Assembly: GCA_964424545.1 (NCBI GenBank) | Contig: CAYRJN010000110.1 | Span: 1-12,743 of the forward strand | DNA from: JAUVIB01 sp964424545 | Lineage (GTDB): Bacteria > Calditrichota > Calditrichia > Calditrichales > Calditrichaceae | Direction: 5' to 3' | Length of the DNA: 12,743 nt | Part shown: in pieces, positions 1 to 5,964 of the stretch | Numbering within the stretch: the stretch's first letter is position 1 | Layout: each line of letters begins with the position of its first letter | Notes under the pieces: model-generated | What the model was told of the DNA's origin: nothing | Seen by the model: only the letters and a program-made list of their open reading frames with translations | Databases searched by the model: none | Made by a program: the position numbers and the translations under genes

Positions 1-391
1 CAATACGATCATCTTTCTGATGATGCACCGGACGCATATTTAAATCCGATTTTAATACCCTAAAAGTCGATTCCACTTTCCTTATACTGTTATATATTTT
101 CCACAATTCTTCTTCCGATGTATCTTCATAGCTCGTGCGTATAAAATAGATATCTTTGCTTTTATCCTCTTTTACTAAATATTTTGGATAAAGGACATCG
201 GCAAGCTTAAATAGCTGTCTTTGGGCATTATAATCAAACAAATCATTTTGTTTAAAAATTTTACCCTTAAGCATATTGAGGACAATTTTTCTATTATCCG
301 GATCTCTAAGCAGTGGATCAGAATCGAGATATAGAATAATTTTCTGTAAAAATAAAATTTTGGCTATTTTTTTTAAAATAGACAAGTTGTG
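1..391 (-). mobile_element. IS4/IS1634-type DDE transposase fragment, cut by the left window edge
   Basis: Read on the minus strand, the frame following the stop of the GH20 gene is open for 130 codons to the window edge. Its last ~60 residues carry the signature of the IS1634/IS4 transposases common in Bacteroidetes-like genomes: DIYFIRTSYED (about 122-154), then ELWKIYNSIRKVESTF and RVLKSDLNMRPVHHQKDDRI (1-112). The Glu of VESTFRVLK (codon 71-73) is the expected third catalytic DDE residue, with the usual E-x6-K spacing. The ~65 residues before DIYFIRTSYED (FLQKIILYLDSDPLLRDPD and on) I do not recognise. There is no ATG at the beginning of the open frame and full-length enzymes of this group are around 500 residues, so this is probably a 5'-truncated or chimeric remnant. 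The first two catalytic Asp and the terminal inverted repeats are not visible. Confidence 0.72.
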
Positions 392-2461
392 TTAAAATTT
401 ATATTCCGATTTTAATTTTTGCATGAAAAGTTCTTCGGCATAAAATTGCCAGTCTTTAAAATGGATAGCCTGGTTAGCAAGATGAGAATGATGGTCCTGA
501 TCTAAGATATAATTTTCCGGTTTATTCAGACGTCGCGTTTTTGCATATACCTTTTCAAGCTCTTGTTCAACCGCATTAAAGCGGTCAGCCATGTTTTTTA
601 GGCGATTAAAGGCTGCCGTTTCATCCGATTTATTTTTCGCGTTGTCATAGTCTTTTAATGTTAATAAGGCTTCGCAGGTAAAACGAACCATGTTATTATC
701 CTGTTCGTAAACATCGAGCGTATAGCTATTTCGTAACGCTTCGGATTTCATCGCTTCTATTTTATTTGCAATCGTATCGCATTTTGCTTTTGCCGTCGCG
801 GCTTTCCGTAAACGATCATTATATTTAGCGCTCCAAGCTCCTTTGTTGTTTTTATCGGGAAGAGTTATAAGCGCTTCCTCAATCGGGTTCTTCATCTTTT
901 TTAAATGGGTGCGTTTATTGCCGAGCAGCAGGGCGTTTTTCCAAAAGCCAACCGGTATTTCCAAATCGTCTATAAAAGCATATTGAGGCGATGAGAGCGA
1001 ATAAGAGAATTCTCGCTGTCTATAAGCGGATTTAATATCTTCTTTGCTCCTTTTATCGCCGCTCCATGTATACTCTGCAAAAGCCGCTATGCCGCGTATA
1101 TACAATGAAAAATGAGGTGAATCGTCATCCCATAAGGTTAACAATAAGCCGTTAAGTCCCGATTGTTGGGAAGAGACGGCAAAGTCCTTGATATTTTCCA
1201 TGTTGCTTTCGTCTTGCGGCATTAATACCCATTCCGTCTGTCCTGCCGTGGCGCCCATAACTTGTAAATTATGTTGACGAAACCAATCCATGGCTTTTAT
1301 GTTGCCGATGGATTGGGGCGAGGAGTAATTCCAGCGCATATAGATGCAATTTTTCGGGAAACGATCAAGGAATTTAAGCAATTTCGGTTCGTTTTTTTTC
1401 CAGATATCATCTACCTGCTGCTGATTTAATTTTGTATTGAACATTGCCTTGTAAACGCCGGCAAATTTAAGGGGCATATCATCCCAGAAAATTGGCGTAC
1501 GGCCGTGTTCTTCTGCAAATTTGCATACTTTGTTTAACCATATTAATTGTAATTCCAAAGGTGATTTACCGCTGTTGCGTCCCGTAGTATGAACTTCATC
1601 GCCGCCAATATGCAGGTAGCGTCCGTAAGGCGTTGCTTTTAAAGCATCAAGGTATAAGTCGTATTGCACTTTATATGTTTCAGGATTTAAGGGATTGAAC
1701 GCCCAATCGCTCTTAGGATCATCGCGTAAGTTTTTATAAATATCGTGTTTAAGAATAAATGAAGCATGTCCCAAACCCTGAATTAAAGGGCTGATTTCTA
1801 TATGCCGTTCCATAGCGTAATCGCTGAGCTTGCGCCATGTTTCTATACTGAGCGCGTCGGCGGAAGCGACAATCGGTTGCCGTTCATATTTTAATTTGTC
1901 TTCCATTTCCACAATAACGGCGTTAATTTTATATTGAGCCAGCTTGTCGAGCAGGTTATAATAATAATCAACGTTATCAATGTGGTGTTTTACATCTATG
2001 TGAATTGCACGATAAGTTAACAAGGGAAAATCTTTTATGGAACATTTCGGTAGCGCGGCCTGCTGATCTTCGGCATCTTCCATTAACTGCCCCAGCGTTT
2101 GAAAGGCATAAAAAAGTCCGGCTTTGTCTTTGGCTTTAATACGGATTTTATTTTTTCTAATTTCCAATGTATAACCTTGCGGTCTTAAATCGGCCTCTTT
2201 ATTAATTTCATATAAAATTTGTGCTGATTGCGGTTCCTTGGATTTCCTAATTTTTTTAAAAGATCCGCTTAATGCCGGAATATCGGCGTTTGATTTGCTG
2301 AAACAATATAGAATCTGATCGCTTTTTAATTCGGAAGTCCCTTTTATTTGCATTTCCTGCGGTTGCGGTAACAATTTAAACGCCGCTTCTTTTACGGAAT
2401 TTTGGCAAGAAAATATAAAGGAGAGGATTAGTGCAAGAAGAAGATGTAAGATTGTTTTCAT
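392..2461 (-). CDS. GH20 family beta-N-acetylhexosaminidase-like lipoprotein
   Basis: Predicted glycoside hydrolase family 20 enzyme that would remove terminal N-acetylhexosamine from glycans by substrate-assisted catalysis at the cell surface or in the periplasm. I start it at 2461 (689 aa) because this gives a clean lipoprotein signal, MKTILHLLLALILSFIFSC with Cys19 as the lipid site, and an AAAGGG ribosome site about 9 nt upstream; an ATG at 2485 would add eight residues that spoil the signal. An N-terminal GH20b-like alpha/beta domain (about 30-145, with QGYTLEI and AGLFYAFQTL) precedes the TIM barrel (about 150-475). LHIGGDEVHT at about 283-292 holds the family H-x-G-G-D-E motif, with Asp288 and Glu289 the expected catalytic pair. 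IQGLGHASF and LLLTLWDDDSPH are other barrel landmarks. The last ~200 residues are Lys-rich and helical, with no domain I know. It appears monocistronic; no terminator is evident and transposase debris follows directly. Substrate (peptidoglycan, chitin or host glycan) is not determined. Confidence 0.88.
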   Translation of the reverse strand: MKTILHLLLALILSFIFSCQNSVKEAAFKLLPQPQEMQIKGTSELKSDQILYCFSKSNADIPALSGSFKKIRKSKEPQSAQILYEINKEADLRPQGYTLEIRKNKIRIKAKDKAGLFYAFQTLGQLMEDAEDQQAALPKCSIKDFPLLTYRAIHIDVKHHIDNVDYYYNLLDKLAQYKINAVIVEMEDKLKYERQPIVASADALSIETWRKLSDYAMERHIEISPLIQGLGHASFILKHDIYKNLRDDPKSDWAFNPLNPETYKVQYDLYLDALKATPYGRYLHIGGDEVHTTGRNSGKSPLELQLIWLNKVCKFAEEHGRTPIFWDDMPLKFAGVYKAMFNTKLNQQQVDDIWKKNEPKLLKFLDRFPKNCIYMRWNYSSPQSIGNIKAMDWFRQHNLQVMGATAGQTEWVLMPQDESNMENIKDFAVSSQQSGLNGLLLTLWDDDSPHFSLYIRGIAAFAEYTWSGDKRSKEDIKSAYRQREFSYSLSSPQYAFIDDLEIPVGFWKNALLLGNKRTHLKKMKNPIEEALITLPDKNNKGAWSAKYNDRLRKAATAKAKCDTIANKIEAMKSEALRNSYTLDVYEQDNNMVRFTCEALLTLKDYDNAKNKSDETAAFNRLKNMADRFNAVEQELEKVYAKTRRLNKPENYILDQDHHSHLANQAIHFKDWQFYAEELFMQKLKSEYKF

Positions 2462-2773
2462 AATATAAGCCCTTTCAATTTGCAATGTTGACTCATATAA
2501 TTCGGATATTTTAATTTGCCGGTGCTTATCAAGATGGCAGATATAGCATTTTGATCAATCGGTTTACGGCGCTGTGTTCTTAAAGTCATAAAGATTATAA
2601 TCGCTCTATTATGCTGATGAAAATCTCCCAAATTTAAAGGGAAAAGATGAAATAATCAAGCAGGCAATTTTATCATTACCACGGACAGGCATCTTAGAGA
2701 TGCTAAAAAAAATAATTGCTCCAAAAAAATCAATTCATAATGAAAATAGCGGCATGAATTATGGCTTGAAAGG
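2462..2773. other. 312-base gap between GH20 and holC, with an open-frame remnant
   Basis: The left end holds the leader of the GH20 gene, including its AAAGGG ribosome site. On the plus strand, 2601-2777 is open for 58 codons and then stops; it reads YYADENLPNLKGKDEIIKQA, then ILSLPRTGILEMLKKI and further. The composition looks protein-like, but there is no start codon or ribosome site and stop codons precede it, so it may be the tail of a decayed gene of unknown family. A 6-bp inverted repeat GCATCT-TAG-AGATGC lies at 2689-2703; the A-run that follows it is on the wrong side for a terminator of the minus-strand holC. I see nothing else. Confidence 0.3.
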
Positions 2774-3241
2774 TTAAAATTGTGATTTTTTTAAAAATTC
2801 GCTTAATTTTAAAAATACGGGTTCAAATTGTTCGGAATTAAGAAATGTTTTATATCTTTTGCGACTTTCGTTTATTTTAATGTTATCATATGTTTCGGCA
2901 AAATCAATGATAAAATCGTATGGAGAAAAATGGGAATTATCGTTGAACGGATCAAAAAGAATTAATACGTTTGTATGGTGATTAAGCGGAAGCGCGGAAG
3001 ATATCAAAACAGGTTCGGGAATGTTTTCCGTAATTGTTTTAGCTGGGCAAAGCGTATGCGGCACGAAACTTTCTTGTTTCCATGTCCATAAGAGTTTGTC
3101 CAGTAATTGGGCGCTTTGTTCTTTTACGCAGTATATCGTACAGGTCAACTGCCGAGCGTAAAGCTTTTCCGTAATATCGCAAACATAGCGTGGCTTGTTG
3201 TTCACAGAGAGGTCGATAAAATATATTTTTTGCTTGTCCAC
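2774..3241 (-). CDS. holC: DNA polymerase III chi subunit
   Basis: 155 aa, about the size of E. coli HolC (147 aa). Chi is an accessory clamp-loader subunit that links the replisome to single-strand-binding protein. The diagnostic stretch is present: LLDKLLWTWKQESFVPH (about 46-62) matches the E. coli LDEALW...ESFVPH block, followed by a PVLI strand, NVLILFD, a SPYDFIIDFAETYD segment (E. coli TEVVDFVPYED) and SRKRYKTFLN (E. coli ARERYKAYRV). The start is a GTG at 3241-3239. It overlaps by one base the TAG stop of the upstream gene (TAGTG), with GGAAAA about 9 nt upstream, so translational coupling is likely. HolC is best known in Proteobacteria, where it often sits by pepA and valS; neither is here. 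Confidence 0.85.
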   Translation of the reverse strand: MDKQKIYFIDLSVNNKPRYVCDITEKLYARQLTCTIYCVKEQSAQLLDKLLWTWKQESFVPHTLCPAKTITENIPEPVLISSALPLNHHTNVLILFDPFNDNSHFSPYDFIIDFAETYDNIKINESRKRYKTFLNSEQFEPVFLKLSEFLKKSQF

Positions 3242-3861
3242 TAAAAGCGTTTTCCAATTTCTAATCTAATGCCGATGGTTGAATAATTATTTGTTTCGCC
3301 GATATTTTTATTGAATTTCATAAGACGATATTCAAGCGACAAACCGAAATAGGAACCGGGATTGATTGTGGCGTCGACGCCTATGCTCCCAAGGACGGTG
3401 TATGTAAGTCCGAATTGATTGCCGGTCGGCGTTCCTTCTATGGGGTCTAAATCATATTCAGGAAAATTCATACCATAAACCAATCCGGCGCCGAAATTAA
3501 CGAAAGGCCGAATTGAATCATCAAGTTCATTAGCTAATATACGTTTTTTTGCCGTAACAATTAAGTCGATTAGAAAAGCATTATTGCGTTTATTCATTAT
3601 TTGCGGATAACCGTAATAATCATAATATTCGATTTGTTTACTGTCTCTTAGCATAAATCCGTCTATACGACCGCCAAGGTGCCAGAAATTACTGTACGGT
3701 AGCTCGTAAAAAGCGCCGATTCCTGCGCCTTGTTCAATCATACCGAACATACCGCCCGCTAAGGTCTTGTGGGTCGGATTATATTCATCAACAATGTAAT
3801 TTTCGAATTGAGCCAAAGCAAAAGTGGGAATTATTAAGATAAATAATATATATTTTTTCAT
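3241..3861 (-). CDS. exported outer-membrane-type beta-barrel protein, unknown function
   Basis: 206 aa with a standard Sec signal (MKKYILFILIIPTFALAQ, cleavage probably after ALA). The mature part alternates short hydrophobic strands and Gly/aromatic-rich turns: LAGGMFGMIEQGAGIGAFYE, WHLGGRIDGFM, RPFVNFGAGLVYGMNF, YTVLGSIGVDA, YFGLSLEYRLMKF and a last strand IGIRLEIGKRF. It ends in Phe, the usual signature for Bam-dependent insertion. This pattern supports a small (about 8-strand) outer-membrane barrel, but I cannot name a family. The start at 3861 has AGGAG about 9 nt upstream, and a TATAAA-like -10 lies at 3902-3907 on the minus strand. It is the first gene of a two-gene unit with holC, an odd pairing functionally. 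Confidence 0.6.
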   Translation of the reverse strand: MKKYILFILIIPTFALAQFENYIVDEYNPTHKTLAGGMFGMIEQGAGIGAFYELPYSNFWHLGGRIDGFMLRDSKQIEYYDYYGYPQIMNKRNNAFLIDLIVTAKKRILANELDDSIRPFVNFGAGLVYGMNFPEYDLDPIEGTPTGNQFGLTYTVLGSIGVDATINPGSYFGLSLEYRLMKFNKNIGETNNYSTIGIRLEIGKRF

Positions 3862-4030
3862 TTTACCATGCTCCTGCTTTTAACTTAAATAACGGCGTTA
3901 ATTTATATTTGTTTACCCATAGAATCAATAGAAAAATAAAATCATTTTTCTCTGTCTTCTTAACTATTTATACCAATAGGTTTAAACAGGGTTCCCATTC
4001 ATTGCGATTAAATGTTTTTAAACCGGATAT

Positions 4031-4066
4031 AAAAAAACCCTTTTCGCTTTATTAAATGAAAAGGGT
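4031..4066 (-). terminator. rho-independent terminator of the 5341-4089 operon
   Basis: On the minus strand, a 9-bp stem ACCCTTTTC (4066-4058 side) pairs with GAAAAGGGT (4045-4037 side) around a 12-nt loop and is followed directly by seven T (4037-4031). It starts 23 nt after the stop of the fibronectin-III-like gene. No T-run exists in the other orientation, so it works for the leftward operon. Confidence 0.85.
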
Positions 4067-4088
4067 GGAAACAGTTGAGAAATGGCCA

Positions 4089-4493
4089 TTACCGGAACAG
4101 AGCTTTGATAGCGCCCCAAGTTCGGAAAATACCAGAAATACTGGGATGAACAATCATTGTATCGGTTTCTTCGAGTAGTTCTCCGTTTTTTTTATATACT
4201 TTGATTTTATAATATTTGGGTTCTACACTTTTAAAAACAATATCTTTATCGATGTATTTGTAGGTTGTCCCCGGGCCTTCGCAGTTAATCGTCTTTAATT
4301 GGATAAAATTGCGGCTGTCGTTGCTCCTTAATACGGCAAAATGATGCGCATCAATTTCCGATTTTGTGGTCCATTTAATTTCAACGCGATCTTGCTGCGG
4401 TTCTGCGCTGTACTCCGAAAAAATAGATCCGGCAAAAAGGGGAAGCGTAAAAAACAGTAAAATAAAAAAAGTATGTAATAAATAGCGTCGCAT
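4089..4493 (-). CDS. small exported fibronectin-III-like protein
   Basis: 134 aa from the ATG at 4493, chosen because AAAGGA lies 5-6 nt upstream and the signal peptide then begins properly (MRRYLLHTFFILLFFTLPLFAG). An ATG at 4523 would add ten residues and has its AGGG touching the start. The mature part is a single beta-sandwich: YSAEPQQDRVEIKWTTKSE, HHFAVLRSNDSRNFIQLKTI, TYKYIDKD, KYYKIKVYKKNGE. This resembles the FN3-like units of FCB-group secreted proteins (WxTxSE...FxxxRSxDxxxF...YxYxD...YYxxK). A short basic tail, RTWGAIKALFR, closes the protein. It lies 32 nt after the membrane-fusion-like gene and is probably co-transcribed with it; the pair ends in a terminator. The role is unknown; a binding or adaptor module in the envelope is a guess. 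Confidence 0.6.
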   Translation of the reverse strand: MRRYLLHTFFILLFFTLPLFAGSIFSEYSAEPQQDRVEIKWTTKSEIDAHHFAVLRSNDSRNFIQLKTINCEGPGTTYKYIDKDIVFKSVEPKYYKIKVYKKNGELLEETDTMIVHPSISGIFRTWGAIKALFR

Positions 4494-4525
4494 GTAGTCC
4501 TTTTTTAGAATTGAGCGAAACATCC

Positions 4526-5341
4526 CTAATATAGAATATTTTTAACCGATGTCAAGTTTTCCTGTGGTAAAAAGATCTCTTTTTTATCAAATAATTGAGG
4601 ATATATCATGGCTAATGTGTCCGATACTCCTATTTTGTAGATATTGATCATTATATCTTCTTCGATTTTTGCATATAAAGAATCCTTGTCGTTAAAATAA
4701 TTATTGGCAACAAAGCTCCCTTTTAGAGTTCCGCAATCAATGTATCCCGAAATAGGTTCTCCGAGCATATAATCATTATTTTTATTTGGTATGATAATTT
4801 CTAATTGTAACGCTGCCGGATCTATTTTGCGGATGTATCCTAATATTTTTCGACCGCTTATTGTAAAAATGGTTTTTGAATAACGTCTTATTATGTTTAA
4901 CTGATTGTGAATTATTTTAATTTTAATTTTAAGTCGTCTTAAATCTTCTATTTTCATTATGGTAGAATAAGGAGGAATCGGATCATCCACTTGATAGTTC
5001 AACTCTGTTATCGTGCCGCTTAAGGGAGCGCGCAAATCCCGCGGCGTATATTCTTTGTTACTTTTTTTTATGAACCATAAACTTCCCAGTAAATCGCCTA
5101 CCGTAACATTGTCGCCTTTTTCAACAAGCAGTGAAATTAAGACGGAAGAATCCGGTATCGATATATCGACGGAATTAAGCGGTTCGGGAATGCCGCGCAC
5201 AGGTATTATTACCCTTCTTTCCGTATTTAGTATTTTTACAGGAAATAAGGAAGAGGATTCGGCTGTAGCAGGATTATCCTCCTGCGGTTTTGCGCAAAAC
5301 CAGATAATAGATAATGTTATTAGTAATATGATGTTTTTCAT
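4526..5341 (-). CDS. membrane-fusion-protein-like (HlyD/RND adaptor) exported protein
   Basis: 271 aa. N-terminal hydrophobic signal MKNIILLITLSIIWFCAKPQ; Cys16 could be lipidated, but Phe at -1 makes a poor lipobox. Two biotinyl-lipoyl half-motifs follow: LISLLVEKGDNVTVGDLLGSL (about 68-88) and RAPLSGTITELNYQVDDPIP (about 104-123), then the IMKIEDLRRLKIKIKI strand that begins the beta-barrel domain of periplasmic adaptors. Only about 15 residues separate the halves, so the alpha-helical hairpin that docks on TolC is missing, and no transporter or TolC gene is in the window. It heads a leftward unit with the FN3-like gene, divergent from the Cys-repeat pair across a 179-bp gap. No Shine-Dalgarno is visible before the ATG. 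It may be an adaptor for an ABC or RND pump encoded elsewhere; the substrate is unknown. Confidence 0.6.
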   Translation of the reverse strand: MKNIILLITLSIIWFCAKPQEDNPATAESSSLFPVKILNTERRVIIPVRGIPEPLNSVDISIPDSSVLISLLVEKGDNVTVGDLLGSLWFIKKSNKEYTPRDLRAPLSGTITELNYQVDDPIPPYSTIMKIEDLRRLKIKIKIIHNQLNIIRRYSKTIFTISGRKILGYIRKIDPAALQLEIIIPNKNNDYMLGEPISGYIDCGTLKGSFVANNYFNDKDSLYAKIEEDIMINIYKIGVSDTLAMIYPQLFDKKEIFLPQENLTSVKNILY

Positions 5342-5380
5342 AGCGACGACAAATTGAATTTGTTCTAATTTGTTTAAAAG

Positions 5381-5386
5381 AATATA
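5381..5386 (-). promoter_or_regulatory. candidate -10 element for the membrane-fusion operon
   Basis: TATATT on the minus strand, about 40 bases upstream of the ATG at 5341. Its centre is 31 nt from the centre of the TTGAT-N4-ATCAA box, the spacing found at class II FNR/CRP promoters, where the box sits at about -41.5. AT-rich DNA gives such hexamers by chance, so this is modest evidence. Confidence 0.4.
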
Positions 5387-5407
5387 CTTCTAATATACGT
5401 TCTGATA

Positions 5408-5421
5408 TTGATTAACATCAA
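5408..5421. promoter_or_regulatory. FNR-type operator TTGAT-TAAC-ATCAA
   Basis: TTGATTAACATCAA is a perfect match to the FNR/DNR-class consensus TTGAT-N4-ATCAA. The symmetry extends one pair further on each side (TATTGAT / ATCAATA, 5406-5423). It lies 67 bases upstream of the leftward membrane-fusion start and 100 bases upstream of the rightward Cys-repeat gene, so it could serve either. FNR-family proteins respond to oxygen, NO or redox state. No such regulator is in the window. Confidence 0.55.
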
Positions 5422-5479
5422 TAATTTTTTAATTTTTTTAGAAATGCGGAATAAATTTCAGTTTATTAAGTTTTAATCT

Positions 5480-5485
5480 TATAAT
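5480..5485 (+). promoter_or_regulatory. candidate -10 element (TATAAT) for the Cys-repeat genes
   Basis: A consensus TATAAT begins 41 bases upstream of the first Cys-repeat ATG. The -35 position is weak (TTCAGT at 5457-5462, 17 nt spacing), so an activator could be required. The FNR-type box centre would then be near -78. Confidence 0.4.
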
Positions 5486-5503
5486 TATATAGTCAATTAA
5501 TCA

Positions 5504-5518
5504 AACAAATAGGGGGAA
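5504..5518 (+). promoter_or_regulatory. strong ribosome site shared by both Cys-repeat genes, copy 1
   Basis: AACAAATAGGGGGAA precedes the first gene, with GGGGG 4 nt from the ATG. The same 15 bases recur before the second gene at 5945-5959, where GGGGG is 7 nt from its ATG. The rest of the leaders differ, so this translation-start block has been kept since the duplication. Confidence 0.65.
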
Positions 5519-5520
5519 TC

Positions 5521-5859
5521 ATGAAGAACATCAAGTTTTTGAATATTTTATTTATGGCGTTGTTTTCATTTTTGATTATGCAAACGCCTGCAACTTCAAG
5601 TTCAACAGATGAAAAGTTTGTTGATACTCATTTGAAATCATCGCTAAAATGTTCCGGCGATAAGGCGGCAAAGGTCGATAAAAGCGCTAAAAAAGGCGTA
5701 AAAGTTTCAAAATGCGGAGACGGGAATTGTAAAAGTGGGAATTGTAAAGGCGGTAAGTGTGAAGACGGTAAATGCGGCGGAGATAAATCGGCAAAAACAG
5801 AGAAATCCGTTAAAAAAGGTGATAAATCGGAGAAATGCGGCGCCGGTAAATGCGCTTAG
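5521..5859 (+). CDS. exported Cys/Lys/Gly-repeat protein, bufferin/HvfA-like candidate, copy 1
   Basis: 112 aa. A Sec-type signal (MKNIKFLNILFMALFSFLIM, then QTPATSSS) leads to a mature protein made almost only of K, G, D, S, A and C. Eight Cys at 44, 65, 70, 75, 80, 85, 106 and 111; five of them (65-85) fall at an exact 5-residue period in KCGDGNCKSGNCKGGKCEDGKCGG-type pentapeptides. The EDGKCGGDK and EKCGAGKC motifs resemble the repeated EGKCG units of HvfA/bufferin precursors, RiPPs whose Cys are modified by DUF692/MNIO enzymes to bind copper. DKSAKK runs resemble histone-H1-like Lys repeats. No MNIO, DUF2063 partner or DoxX gene lies in the window, so modification is inference; an unmodified metal- or polyanion-binding envelope protein is the alternative. 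It is paired with a paralogue 105 bp downstream, with no terminator between them. Confidence 0.65.
   Translation: MKNIKFLNILFMALFSFLIMQTPATSSSTDEKFVDTHLKSSLKCSGDKAAKVDKSAKKGVKVSKCGDGNCKSGNCKGGKCEDGKCGGDKSAKTEKSVKKGDKSEKCGAGKCA
5671..5694 (+). repeat. 24-bp block identical between the two Cys-repeat genes, copy 1
   Basis: This stretch, encoding KVDKSAKK, is identical base for base to 6193-6216 in the second gene. Identity at synonymous positions points to recent duplication or gene conversion. A second shared block (22 bp, encoding KCGAGKC) occurs at 5833-5854 and 6154-6175, with a one-base variant at 6346-6367. Confidence 0.7.
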
Positions 5860-5944
5860 ATTATTGATTTTTGTACATTAATTTAATATTCGGAATAATC
5901 TATCATTAAATCAGTTATATAGTAATAACTAACAGAATTAAAAT

Positions 5945-5959
5945 AACAAATAGGGGGAA
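5945..5959 (+). promoter_or_regulatory. ribosome site shared by both Cys-repeat genes, copy 2
   Basis: AACAAATAGGGGGAA, identical to 5504-5518, fixes the start of the second gene at 5965. Just upstream is a 6-bp inverted repeat AGTTAT-N6-ATAACT (5913-5930), which contains TTATATAGT, a string also found before gene one at 5485-5493. It may be an operator or a second promoter. Confidence 0.55.
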
Positions 5960-5964
5960 ACCTA

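Noticed and set aside
2689..2703. Hairpin GCATCT-TAG-AGATGC as a holC terminator
   Set aside because: On the minus strand the T-run precedes the hairpin instead of following it.
5013..5357. Plus-strand open frame across the membrane-fusion-like gene
   Set aside because: Antisense to a gene with recognisable lipoyl half-motifs; no start signals, and it would cross the promoter gap.
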